A stretch of DNA of 64,000 nt from Caballeronia sp. Lep1P3 (GTDB lineage: Bacteria; Pseudomonadota; Gammaproteobacteria; Burkholderiales; Burkholderiaceae): the NCBI RefSeq assembly GCF_022879595.1, contig NZ_CP084266.1:1267438-1331437 (forward strand), read 5' to 3'. How positions within the stretch are numbered: the stretch's first letter is position 1; each line of letters begins with the position of its first letter. A model generated the notes under the pieces. It was not told the origin of the DNA. It worked only from the letters and a program-made list of their open reading frames with translations, and did not search any database. A program made the position numbers and the translations under genes. Below, one piece after another: positions 27,598-38,306 of the stretch.

Positions 27598-28050
27598 GTG
27601 CGGCGAGCGCGGACGCGAAGGACGGAAGAGCCGCAAGAATACCCGCAGTTCAAAAGGTGAGACGATCCGGGAGCCGCTCCACGGTGAGACGCCCAGAGCA
27701 ACGGCGGCTCACTCCAGCGGCGGTGGGACGCGAGACTAACCGTTGCTTGTAGGCCGCAAGCCCTTGATTCGTCGCATATCGATGTTTCGTGAGACTGCGC
27801 GGGCAGCCGGACGGCCGGCGCGGTCACATCGATTCGCGCACGCTGAGGTGAGACGATTCGGGATCGCCCGCGAATGCGTGGATCGGCGCAGCCGACGAGC
27901 GAAAAAGACCAATCGGCCCAGAGACTTGCGGGTTTTCGCCGACACGGCGCGCGCCCGCAATCCCGCCTGACGGTGAGAACTTCCGGGAGCACGACCGGAC
28001 GGAACGGCCATTGCTGCACGGACACTTTCCCCCGAAAACGCACAGAGCCA
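27598..28050. other. Divergent intergenic region carrying dispersed origin-type repeats
   Basis: Lies between the AEC transporter (reverse) and a lipocalin (forward). Contains three exact copies and one decayed copy of GGTGAG-N6-CGGGA, all in the forward orientation. No gene seen. Confidence 0.6.
27656..27988 (+). repeat. Dispersed iteron group 1 (3 exact, 1 decayed copy)
   Basis: Copies of the origin repeat GGTGAG-N6-CGGGA at 27656-27672 (N6 ACGATC), 27847-27863 (ACGATT) and 27972-27988 (AACTTC). A fourth at 27683-27699 keeps GGTGAG but not the right half. All have the same orientation as the origin array about 35 kb away. Confidence 0.8.
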
Positions 28051-28620
28051 ATGAAATCGAAGAGACCTTGGACTTACGGCGCGGCGGCGTTCGTCGTGGT
28101 CGCAGGGCTGGGCGCGCTCGCGGCGCTCGCCACGCGCAGCGCAAAGCGAAGCGGCAACGCGCATGTGCCGGAGCCGTCGAAAGCCGTCGATGTCGAACGC
28201 TATCTCGGCCACTGGTTCGAGTTCGCGCGCTATGAGAATCGCTTCGAGCGCAATGCGGAGGCCGTCACCGCGAACTACGCGCGGCGCGAGGACGGCCTCG
28301 TGTCCATCGTCAACGCGTGCCGGCAGGGCGGGCTCGACGGACCGTATCGCGCATCGGAAGGGCGCGCGAAGATCGTCACGGGATCGAACGGGACGAAGCT
28401 CAAGGTCTCGTTCTTCGGCCCGTTCTACGTGGGCGACTACTGGATTCTCGACCACGCCGACGACTACACATGGTCCATCGTCGGCGAGCCGACCGGCCGC
28501 TATCTGTGGATTCTCACGCGCGAGGCGCGCCCGTCGGCGGAACTGCGCCGCACGCTGCTCGCACGCGCCGGCGCGCTCGGCTACGACGTCACGATGCTGC
28601 GCGAAACGCAGCACGCTTGA
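28051..28620 (+). CDS. Bacterial lipocalin (Blc-like), membrane-anchored
   Basis: A 189-aa protein. The lipocalin signature GxW is in VERYLGHWFEFARYENRFE; further family blocks are VTANYARREDGLVSIVNACR, KLKVSFFGPFYVGDYWILDHADDYTWSIVGEP and RYLWILTREARPS. Blc-type lipocalins bind lipids in the envelope. Unlike E. coli Blc there is no lipobox cysteine; a hydrophobic segment at residues 8-28 should anchor it in the inner membrane. Its upstream region contains the dispersed iterons. Confidence 0.88.
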   Translation: MKSKRPWTYGAAAFVVVAGLGALAALATRSAKRSGNAHVPEPSKAVDVERYLGHWFEFARYENRFERNAEAVTANYARREDGLVSIVNACRQGGLDGPYRASEGRAKIVTGSNGTKLKVSFFGPFYVGDYWILDHADDYTWSIVGEPTGRYLWILTREARPSAELRRTLLARAGALGYDVTMLRETQHA

Positions 28621-28626
28621 GGCGCA

Positions 28627-28884
28627 TCACTGGCTCGCCTTGCACGCGAGCAGCAACGAATTCTGGTTGTTCTCGCTCGACTGGTCGAGCACGTCGTAGC
28701 CAGCCGGACACGCGACCTTTGCGTTGTCGGTGCAAAGACGCCAGCCGCCGTAGGCCGGGCAGGTGACCATCTGCGTGGGCCGGCCGTCGGCGGAAAAGAG
28801 CGGCGGGGAACTGCTGCACCCGGCAAGCGCCAAAGCGCCCGCAGCCAGCATGACGATATGGCCGATTCTTTTGCCGCGCTTCAT
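28627..28884 (-). CDS. Small lipoprotein, unknown function
   Basis: An 85-aa protein whose signal ends in the lipobox LALAGC. The mature part has four further cysteines (VTCPAYGGWRLCTDNAKVACPAGYDV ... LLACKASQ), which suggests two disulfides. It converges with the lipocalin with only a six-base gap. No family assigned. Confidence 0.75.
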   Translation of the reverse strand: MKRGKRIGHIVMLAAGALALAGCSSSPPLFSADGRPTQMVTCPAYGGWRLCTDNAKVACPAGYDVLDQSSENNQNSLLLACKASQ

Positions 28885-28988
28885 CCCGCACCCCTTTGTT
28901 TTCAGGCCGTTATTCTTGATTTCGATTTATTGCGCGAGTATGCCACGCGAATCTTTCACGCCGAATGCGCGCGCGCACCGGCGCGCGC

Positions 28989-30431
<1,443 letters not shown>

Positions 30432-30473
30432 GATCTTGCGCGTCTCCGTTTATCTCTTGTCGGCGAAAGCGTA

Positions 30474-30553
30474 TCTCAAATTGGAGACAACTGCGAGGCT
30501 CGTCCCGCAACGCGCAGCGGGATATTCCGCGCGCATGCGTCTCGCTTTAGAGA
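30474..30553. promoter_or_regulatory. Two TCTC-N6-GAGA inverted repeats, probable activator sites
   Basis: TCTC-AAATTG-GAGA at 30474-30487 and TCTC-GCTTTA-GAGA at 30540-30553 share half-site and spacing and have centres 66 bases (about six helical turns) apart. They lie 80-160 bases upstream of the sigma54 promoter, where bacterial enhancer sites usually sit. The Fis-type activator encoded next door is the likely ligand (inference). Confidence 0.6.
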
Positions 30554-30617
30554 CGCGCGCCTTAAAAGCGCTTCACCCCAACGTCGCCGATGCCCGCGCC
30601 GCCCCGCCCGGAGCGCG

Positions 30618-30635
30618 TTGGCACGGAAGCTGCAT
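30618..30635 (+). promoter_or_regulatory. Sigma54 (-24/-12) promoter for the gntP-bdhA operon
   Basis: TTGGCACGGAAGCTGCAT has GG and GC at the -24/-12 spacing of the sigma54 consensus TGGCAC-N5-TTGCA, with one change in the -12 box. It is 75 bases upstream of the permease ATG. Confidence 0.75.
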
Positions 30636-30710
30636 CGAGGCGTCCGCCGACGGCCCAGCCAAGAGCGGCCGCGGACTCGAAAGTCCAAGAACAACCATCA
30701 TGGAGACTCA

Positions 30711-32111
30711 ATGTCGTTCCTCATCGTGCTCGCCGCCCTGGCGTTCCTGATGCTGGCCGCCTATCGCGGCTACAGCGTCATCCTCTTTGCGCCGATCGCC
30801 GCGCTAGCGGCCGTCCTGCTCACCGATCCCGCCGCCGTCGCGCCGGTGTTTTCGGGCATCTTCATGGAGAAGATGGTCGGCTTCGTCAAGCTCTACTTCC
30901 CCGTGTTCCTGCTGGGCGCGGTGTTCGGCAAGGTGATCGAGCTGTCGGGCTTCTCCGAGGCGATCGTTGCCGCCGCGATCCGCTACATCGGCAAATCGCG
31001 CGTGAATGCGGTGATCGTCGCGGTGTGCGCGCTGCTCACCTATGGCGGCGTGTCGCTGTTCGTCGTCGTATTCGCGGTGTATCCGTTCGCGGCGGAAATG
31101 TACCGCCAGAGCAATATCCCGAAGCGGCTAATGCCCGGCGCCATCGCGCTCGGCGCGTTCTCGTTCACGATGGATTCGCTGCCCGGCACGCCGCAGATTC
31201 AGAACATCATCCCGACGACGTTCTTCAAGACGACCGGCTGGGCCGCGCCCTGGCTCGGCGTGATCGGCTCGGTGTTCATCATCGTGGTGGGACTCACGTT
31301 CCTCGAAGTGCGGCGTCGCTCCGCGATGGCGAAGGGCGAAGGCTACGGCACGTCGCTCATCAATGAGCCGGAGCGCGTCGAGTCGACGAATCTACCGAAT
31401 CCGCTGCTCGCGATCGCGCCGCTCGTGCTCGTCGGCGTGGCGAACTTCGCGCTCACGCGCTGGATTCCGCAGTGGTACGGCGACAGCTACACGGTCACGC
31501 CCGGCGCGCTGCCCGGCGTGCATACGCCGGTGACGACGGCGATCAAGCCCGTCATCGCGATTTGGGCCGTCGAAGGCGCGCTGCTGCTCGGCATTCTGCT
31601 CGTGCTCGTGACCGCGTTTCCACGCGTGAAGGAACGTTTCGCGCCGGGCACGCGCGCCGCCGTCGCGGGCGCGCTGCTGGCCGCGATGAACACGGCGTCG
31701 GAATACGGCTTCGGCGGCGTGATCGCCGCGCTGCCGGGCTTTCTCATCGTGTCCGATGCGCTCAAGAGCATCCCGAATCCGCTCGTCAACGCGGCCATTT
31801 CGGTGAGTTCGCTCGCGGGCATCACGGGCTCGGCGTCGGGCGGCATGAGCATCGCGCTCGCGGCCATGTCGGACGTCTTCATCCGGGGCGCTGAAGCCGC
31901 GCACATTCCGCTCGAAGTGCTGCATCGCGTCGTCGCGATGGCGAGCGGCGGCATGGACACGCTGCCGCACAACGGCGCCGTCATCACGCTGCTCGCGGTG
32001 ACGGGTCTCACGCACCGCGAGTCGTACCGCGATATTTTCGCCGTGACCGTCATCAAGACGCTCGCGGTGTTCTTCGTGATCGGCGTGTACTACGCGACGG
32101 GCATCGTTTAA
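30711..32111 (+). CDS. GntP-family permease
   Basis: A 466-aa inner-membrane protein with about 12-13 helices and the GntP layout: N-terminal pair (MSFLIVLAALAFLMLAAYRGYSVILFAPIAALAAVLL), then FMEKMVGFVKLYFPVFLLGAVFGKVIELSGF, TMDSLPGTPQIQNIIPT and SGGMSIALAAMSDVF. GntP members take up gluconate or other hydroxy acids. Followed 24 bases later by 3-hydroxybutyrate dehydrogenase, so the likely substrate is 3-hydroxybutyrate. The ORF upstream of ATG 30711 is shadow; GGAG precedes the chosen start. Confidence 0.9.
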   Translation: MSFLIVLAALAFLMLAAYRGYSVILFAPIAALAAVLLTDPAAVAPVFSGIFMEKMVGFVKLYFPVFLLGAVFGKVIELSGFSEAIVAAAIRYIGKSRVNAVIVAVCALLTYGGVSLFVVVFAVYPFAAEMYRQSNIPKRLMPGAIALGAFSFTMDSLPGTPQIQNIIPTTFFKTTGWAAPWLGVIGSVFIIVVGLTFLEVRRRSAMAKGEGYGTSLINEPERVESTNLPNPLLAIAPLVLVGVANFALTRWIPQWYGDSYTVTPGALPGVHTPVTTAIKPVIAIWAVEGALLLGILLVLVTAFPRVKERFAPGTRAAVAGALLAAMNTASEYGFGGVIAALPGFLIVSDALKSIPNPLVNAAISVSSLAGITGSASGGMSIALAAMSDVFIRGAEAAHIPLEVLHRVVAMASGGMDTLPHNGAVITLLAVTGLTHRESYRDIFAVTVIKTLAVFFVIGVYYATGIV

Positions 32112-32135
32112 AGGCTAAGGAACAGGAATCCGCTC

Positions 32136-32927
<792 letters not shown>

Positions 32928-32970
32928 CACGCGGCATTGCGCCGCACGGGTTCTTCACCGTCGCGCCGCC

Positions 32971-33009
32971 GCGCGTCATGCATGCACGACGCACGCATGC
33001 ATGACGCGC
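32971..33009. terminator. Very large perfect hairpin after bdhA
   Basis: Fifteen-base perfect arms (GCGCGTCATGCATGC / GCATGCATGACGCGC) around a nine-base loop, starting 44 bases after the bdhA stop. It may end the operon, though no T tract follows; it could also be an operator or a repeat element. Confidence 0.55.
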
Positions 33010-33070
33010 GCAGGCTGCAAGGGCGCGCCGCTTGGTACTATCGGAGCATTGCCCACGAGGAGTGTCCCCG

Positions 33071-33304
33071 ATGACCGCTGAGAACAATCGCGCGGAAGAA
33101 GCGCGAGCCATGGAACGCATCGTCAACGCGACGCGGCAGGTGCAGTCCGCGTTTCTCGCCCTGCAAACGCAGTTTCCGCCCGAAGGCGATGGCCGGCCGT
33201 CGCAGATGGCGCTGCAGACGTTCGACGCCGCGCTGCAGGAACTCGAAGATGCACAGGCTTCCTTCGACACCATGCTGAACGATCTCTTCGACGGCAACCG
33301 CTAG
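33071..33304 (+). CDS. Small hypothetical protein
   Basis: A 77-aa acidic protein with a GAGGAG ribosome site. The sequence (ARAMERIVNATRQVQSAFLALQTQFPPEGDG, TFDAALQELEDAQASFDTMLNDLFDG) predicts two long amphipathic helices with coiled-coil character. No signal peptide. No family recognised. It converges with the AI-2E-type transporter. Confidence 0.7.
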   Translation: MTAENNRAEEARAMERIVNATRQVQSAFLALQTQFPPEGDGRPSQMALQTFDAALQELEDAQASFDTMLNDLFDGNR

Positions 33305-33322
33305 GCTTCGCCGGGGCGCTGG

Positions 33323-35377
33323 CTACGCGCTGCTCGATGCGTTTCGCAGGGCCGGGAGTTCGTCGTCCGCCGCGTTCGGAACGGCGCTCGCCGCCTTGCC
33401 GGCCGGCGCGTCGAGACCGGCCCACGACACGCCATCGGCGGACTGGCGGCGCGCGGCGGCGACGCAGGCATCGACGAGTTCCTTGAACGACACCGCCGCC
33501 GAACTCGTTCGCACCAGCACTTCGCCCTGGAGCGGGCTTTCCGCGACCACGAGCCCGACGATCAGCTCGGCGGCGGGCGCGCGCTGATGCAGGCGCCGCA
33601 GCAGATTGCGCAGATACGGCGGCGACTCGGCGGCATCGAACGAAACGACGCAGATGATCGTCACGCCGGAGAGGTCCACTTCGCCGAAGCGTCCGCGCGA
33701 GAAGCGCTCGTAGCCCGTGATGTCCGCGCCGAGGCCGTGCTTGCGAAAGAGCTGGACGGCGATGGCCGCCGCGAGATCGTCCAGTTCGCTTCTGCCCGCG
33801 ATGCACAGCACCGACGCCGTATGCCCTTCCGCGCCCGGATCGAAGCGCTCGGGCGGCATTTCCGAAGTGACGCTCGCGGCGTCGTCGCCCAAAGTCGGGC
33901 TCGCGGGCGGCTCTTCGCGGCGCTGCACCGTGGGCGCGATGTCCTCCGTATCCTCCAGACCTTCGATGATGTCGAGCGCCGATTCGTTGATGCGCCGCAA
34001 CTGATCGGCCGTCACCACGCCGCGCAGCACGTCGTTGTGCGCGAGCCGCAAGCCTTCCAGCGCGACTTCGTCGTAATACGCGATCAGCGAGCGCTCTTTC
34101 AGCAGCGATTCCGCCTGCACGAGCGCTTCGTCGGGATCGTTCGCGAGCAGGCGCTGATAAAAGTTCTCGGCGGGCGTGAGCGCGGGCCGGTCGCCGAAGA
34201 GAACATCGAGAAATTCGAGCCGGTCGACGTGACGCCCGAGAATCACGAGGCAGAGCGTGAGCGGCGTCGACAGAACGAGGCCGATCGGCCCCCAGATCCA
34301 GCTCCAGAAGATCGCCGCGACGATCACCGCGAACGGCGAAAGGCCGGTGCTGTGGCCGTAGAGAAGCGGCTCGACAATCTGCCCCACGACGATGTCCGTG
34401 ACGCCGTAGAGCACGATGGTCCAGATGAGCATCGTCCATCCCGGCCCGACTGCCGCCGCGAAAATCACCGCGACCAGCGCGGCGATCCAGGTGCCGACAT
34501 ACGGCACGAAGCGCAAGAGCGCCGTCATCACGCCGAAAAGCAGCGCGCCCGGCACGCCGATCACCACCAGCCCGATCGAAATGACGATGCCCACGCCCAT
34601 GTTGATGCCGAGCTGCGCGAGGAAATAGCGCGACAGGCGGCGCGCCGCTTCGTCCATCGCGGTGGTTGCGCGGTGCAGGTCGCGCGAACCGAAAAGGCGG
34701 ATCAGCCGGTCGCGCAAGTCCTCGCGCTGCAGGAGGATGAACACCGCGACCACGAGCACGATGCCGGTGGTTTCAAGCGGGCTGATGACGGGTGACAGGA
34801 AGCGCTGCGCCAGTTCGAGCGGCGACGGCGCCGGCTCGTGGACTTCGACGGGCATCGGCTGGTCGATCGGCGAGGCGGCGGGGTTGTCTTCGCTCGCGCG
34901 CGGCTCCTGTTCGCGCGCGGGCGACAGGCGCTTGAGCGCACGCGATGCGCGCCCGAGGAACGCGTCGGCGCGGCCCACGGTCATCTGCTGGATGCTGTCG
35001 ACCTTGCGCTCGACGGCGACCTGATACTTCGGCAGATCGCCCGCGAGCTGCGCGACTTGCGCGCCGATCAGCGCCCCGACCGCGGTCAGCACCGAGAGCG
35101 CGACGACGACCGCGACGATCACCGACGGCACCTGCCCGAAGCGCAGCCGCCGCAGGAATTCGACGAACGGCGCGAGCAGGAAGCTCAGGAGAATCGCGAG
35201 GATGATCGGAATCATCACCGCGCGCCCGAAGTACAAGGCACAAATGACAACGACGACCGCCACCAGCGACGCCAGCGCGCGCAGGCCCGGCGCATCGGGC
35301 GGCAGAATCTTCGCGGGTGGCCGGCGCGGGCCGGGAAGTGGCGGCATGAGGTCTGGATCGTCTGGATGCTCGTTCAT
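33323..35377 (-). CDS. AI-2E/PerM-family transporter with a long C-terminal cytoplasmic domain
   Basis: A 684-aa membrane protein. The AI-2E exporter core occupies residues about 30-400: LRALASLVAVVVVICALYFGRAVMIPIILAILLSFLLAPFVE, then the second helix set with ALLRFVPYVGTWIAALVAVIFA and the family motif PLLYGHSTGLSPFAVIVAAIFW. An extra region of 280 residues (from about 400) is soluble: NPDEALVQAESLLKERSLIAYYDEVALEGLRLA and a Rossmann-like end (ASVLCIAGRSELDDLAAAIAVQLFRKHGLGADI). The substrate is unknown; Na+/H+ or autoinducer export is reported for the family. Confidence 0.85.
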   Translation of the reverse strand: MNEHPDDPDLMPPLPGPRRPPAKILPPDAPGLRALASLVAVVVVICALYFGRAVMIPIILAILLSFLLAPFVEFLRRLRFGQVPSVIVAVVVALSVLTAVGALIGAQVAQLAGDLPKYQVAVERKVDSIQQMTVGRADAFLGRASRALKRLSPAREQEPRASEDNPAASPIDQPMPVEVHEPAPSPLELAQRFLSPVISPLETTGIVLVVAVFILLQREDLRDRLIRLFGSRDLHRATTAMDEAARRLSRYFLAQLGINMGVGIVISIGLVVIGVPGALLFGVMTALLRFVPYVGTWIAALVAVIFAAAVGPGWTMLIWTIVLYGVTDIVVGQIVEPLLYGHSTGLSPFAVIVAAIFWSWIWGPIGLVLSTPLTLCLVILGRHVDRLEFLDVLFGDRPALTPAENFYQRLLANDPDEALVQAESLLKERSLIAYYDEVALEGLRLAHNDVLRGVVTADQLRRINESALDIIEGLEDTEDIAPTVQRREEPPASPTLGDDAASVTSEMPPERFDPGAEGHTASVLCIAGRSELDDLAAAIAVQLFRKHGLGADITGYERFSRGRFGEVDLSGVTIICVVSFDAAESPPYLRNLLRRLHQRAPAAELIVGLVVAESPLQGEVLVRTSSAAVSFKELVDACVAAARRQSADGVSWAGLDAPAGKAASAVPNAADDELPALRNASSSA

Positions 35378-35532
35378 GGAAGCACGACGCGTGCCGAAGA
35401 CGGGCGCCTGAGATTATTCTCGCAGCGCGAACAGTCATTTGACTTCCGCTTCCATTCCGCTTCGCAGAGCAACGCCCGATACTGAGTTCCAGAGATCGGC
35501 ATCCCTCCGATCCGCACCGCTGGAGACGCTCC

Positions 35533-36153
35533 ATGAAGCTATATCACCATCCGCTGTCGGGACACTCGCATCGCGCGCGGCTCTTCCTGCATCTGCTGAA
35601 CATTGAACACGACGAAGAAGTGGTCGATCTTGCCGCCGGCGCGCACAAATCGCCCGCATTCTTGCGCCTCAATCACTTCGGTCAAGTGCCGGTTCTGATC
35701 GACGGCGATCACATCATCCAGGATTCCAACGCGATTCTCGTTTATCTCGCGAGCAAAACCGGCGCGACGCAATGGCTGCCGCAAACGCCCGCCGAAGCCG
35801 CCGCCGTGCAGCGCTGGCTTTCCGTGGCGGCGGGACAAATCGCGTTCGGACCGGCGGCGGCGCGCCTCGTCACCGTGTTCGGCCGAAAGTTCGATGCCGA
35901 TGAAGTCATCGCGCGCGCGCATGCGGTGCTCAGAGTCATCGACGATGAGCTGCAAGCGCGCGACTGGATCGCGGATATCGGCAGCGCGCATCCGACCATC
36001 GCGGACATCGCGCTCTACAGCTATATCTCGAGCGCGCCGGAAGGCAACGTCGATCTCTCGGGTTATCGCCATGTGAACGCGTGGCTGGCGCGCATCGAAG
36101 CGTTGCCGGGCTTCGTGCGCTTCCAGAAGACCGCCGTGGGCCTCGCCGCCTGA
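35533..36153 (+). CDS. Glutathione S-transferase
   Basis: A 206-aa protein. The thioredoxin-fold N-terminal domain has [22 protein letters not shown], the cis-Pro glutathione-binding segment [25 protein letters not shown], and the C-terminal helical domain with the N-capping box [11 protein letters not shown]. The active residue (Ser10) suits beta/theta-like bacterial GSTs. Twelve bases before the next gene, so co-transcribed with the PNPOx-reductase fusion; detoxification of an electrophile is an inference. Confidence 0.9.
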   Translation: MKLYHHPLSGHSHRARLFLHLLNIEHDEEVVDLAAGAHKSPAFLRLNHFGQVPVLIDGDHIIQDSNAILVYLASKTGATQWLPQTPAEAAAVQRWLSVAAGQIAFGPAAARLVTVFGRKFDADEVIARAHAVLRVIDDELQARDWIADIGSAHPTIADIALYSYISSAPEGNVDLSGYRHVNAWLARIEALPGFVRFQKTAVGLAA

Positions 36154-36165
36154 CTGCCGACCATC

Positions 36166-38232
36166 ATGTCCGAGACTTCAACCGTCGAAGCATCGCCGTG
36201 GCATTCCGGCGAAATCGCCATGCAGACAGCAGCAGGCGTGCACGAGCGCATGCGCGATGTGGGCCGGCGCGTGCTGCGCGACTACATGCCGGAGCAGCAT
36301 CGGCAATTTTTCGCGCAGTTGCCGTTCGTCGCCGCCGGCACCGTCGATCAGGACGGCGACGCCTGGGCGACCTTTCTCACCGGCCGCCCGGCTTTTCTGC
36401 ACGCGCCGGACGCCAGAACGCTTCGCGTGGCGCACACACGCGATCCGCTCGATCCCGCCGACGCCGGCCTCGCCGATGGCGCATCCATCGGCTTGCTCGG
36501 CATCGAACTGCACACGCGCCGCCGCAATCGCGCGAACGGCGTGATTCGTCGCAGGAGCACGCAGACGCACGCGTTCGACGTCGGCATCGAGCAGAGCTTC
36601 GGCAATTGCCCGCAGTACATCCAGTTGCGCGACTTCGCGTTCGTGCGCGACACGCCGGGTTCATCGACGCCTATCCTGCTCGATGCGCAATCGCCGCGCA
36701 TGCGCGCGATGATCGACCGCGCCGATACGTTCTTCGTCGCGTCGTACTTCGACCGCGCGGACGGGCATCGGCAAGTGGACGTGTCGCATCGTGGCGGCAA
36801 GGCGGGTTTCGTGCGCGTCTCGAACGACGGCACGCTGACCATTCCAGATTTCGCCGGCAATCTGTTCTTCAACACGCTCGGCAATATCGCGGTGAATGGC
36901 CGCGCGGGCCTCTTCTTCGCCGACTTCGAAACCGGCGACACGCTGCAACTCACGGGCGATGCGCAAGTGCTGAACGATTCGCCGGAAACCGCCGCGTTTC
37001 AGGGCGCGGAACGGCTGTGGCGCTTCACGCCGCGCCGGATCGTGCTGCGCGAGGACGCGTTGCCGCTGCGCTGGGCGTCTCGTCGGGAAGGCGCGTCGCC
37101 CAATTCGCTGATGACCGGCGACTGGAAACAGGCCGCGGAGCGCATGAAGGCGGCCGCGCTCGCGAATGCGTGGCGGCCGTATCGCGTGAGCAGGATCGCC
37201 GATGAAAGCGATGCGATTCGCTCGTTCTGGCTCGAACCGGCGGACGGCGCGGGCATCGTGCCGCACGCAGCCGGCCAGCACTTGCCGCTGCGCGTCACGC
37301 TGCCGGGCGACGCGAAGCCGCTCGTGCGGACGTACACGCTGTCGGTCGGGCCGGCGGACGGCGCGTATCGCATCAGCGTGAAGCGCGAGGGGCGCGTGTC
37401 GGCTTATCTGCACGATACGTTGGAGACGGGCAGCATCGTCGAGGCGCGCGCGCCGGCGGGCAACTTCACGATCGATCCGTTCGAAGCGCGCCCCGCCGTG
37501 CTGCTCGGAGCGGGCGTCGGCATCACGCCGCTGCTCGCGATGCTGCGGCATGTCGTCTACGAAGGGCTGCGCAAACGGCGCGTGCGTCCGGTATGGCTGA
37601 TCGCGTCGGCGCGCACGCTCGCGAGCCGCGCGTTCACCGCCGAAATCGACGCGCTCGCGCAAAGCGCGGGCGGCGCGGTTCGCGTGATCCGCGTGCTGAG
37701 CGATACGCAAGGCGCGCAGTTCAAGCGCGATTACGACGTGTCGGGGCGCATCGACATCGATCTGTTGACGAGCTTCCTGCCCTTCAACGACTACGACTTC
37801 TATCTGTGCGGACCGGGCGCGTTCATGCAATCGCTGTACGACGGCTTGCGCGCACTGAACATCGCCGATGCGCGCATTCATGCCGAAGCGTTCGGTCCCG
37901 CATCGCTTGCTCGCACGCCGGATCGCGGCGTCGAAAAAGCGCCGATGCGCCCGCCCGCCACGCAAGCCGTGCCGGTGCGCTTCGTGAAGTCCGCGCGCGA
38001 CGCGCAATGGACGCCCGATAGCGGCACGCTGCTCGAATTCGCGCAGGCGCTCGGCGTCGATGCGGAATCGAGTTGTCGCGGCGGCACATGCGGCACATGC
38101 CGGACGCCCATCGTGAGCGGCGCGGTGTCGTATGCGAGCGAGCCGGCGTTCGAAGTCGGCGACGACGAAGCGCTGATCTGCTGCGCGCGGCCCGCCGCCG
38201 ACACGCAACGCACGCTCGAACTCGATCTGTAA
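36166..38232 (+). CDS. Fusion protein: PNPOx-like domain, ferredoxin reductase and 2Fe-2S ferredoxin
   Basis: A 688-aa protein with three parts. Residues about 40-300 form a split-barrel flavin-binding domain of the pyridoxamine-phosphate-oxidase-like superfamily (FFAQLPFVAAGTVDQDGDAWATFLTG, ADGHRQVDVSHRGGKAGFVRVS). About 330-590 is a ferredoxin-reductase module: FAD-binding RTYTLS, NAD-binding VLLGAGVGITPLLAMLRHVV, and YLCGPGAFMQSLYDGL. The last 85 residues are a plant-type 2Fe-2S ferredoxin with SCRGGTCGTC and a fourth Cys in ALICCARP. Electrons may flow from NAD(P)H through FAD and the cluster to the N-terminal flavin site (inference). Confidence 0.88.
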   Translation: MSETSTVEASPWHSGEIAMQTAAGVHERMRDVGRRVLRDYMPEQHRQFFAQLPFVAAGTVDQDGDAWATFLTGRPAFLHAPDARTLRVAHTRDPLDPADAGLADGASIGLLGIELHTRRRNRANGVIRRRSTQTHAFDVGIEQSFGNCPQYIQLRDFAFVRDTPGSSTPILLDAQSPRMRAMIDRADTFFVASYFDRADGHRQVDVSHRGGKAGFVRVSNDGTLTIPDFAGNLFFNTLGNIAVNGRAGLFFADFETGDTLQLTGDAQVLNDSPETAAFQGAERLWRFTPRRIVLREDALPLRWASRREGASPNSLMTGDWKQAAERMKAAALANAWRPYRVSRIADESDAIRSFWLEPADGAGIVPHAAGQHLPLRVTLPGDAKPLVRTYTLSVGPADGAYRISVKREGRVSAYLHDTLETGSIVEARAPAGNFTIDPFEARPAVLLGAGVGITPLLAMLRHVVYEGLRKRRVRPVWLIASARTLASRAFTAEIDALAQSAGGAVRVIRVLSDTQGAQFKRDYDVSGRIDIDLLTSFLPFNDYDFYLCGPGAFMQSLYDGLRALNIADARIHAEAFGPASLARTPDRGVEKAPMRPPATQAVPVRFVKSARDAQWTPDSGTLLEFAQALGVDAESSCRGGTCGTCRTPIVSGAVSYASEPAFEVGDDEALICCARPAADTQRTLELDL

Positions 38233-38306
38233 CGAAGCCGCGATTGCGGGACGCGCGGCCATGTCCGAGAATGCACGGCAACTTCCGCCCGCTATCCGCA
38301 TCCGGC

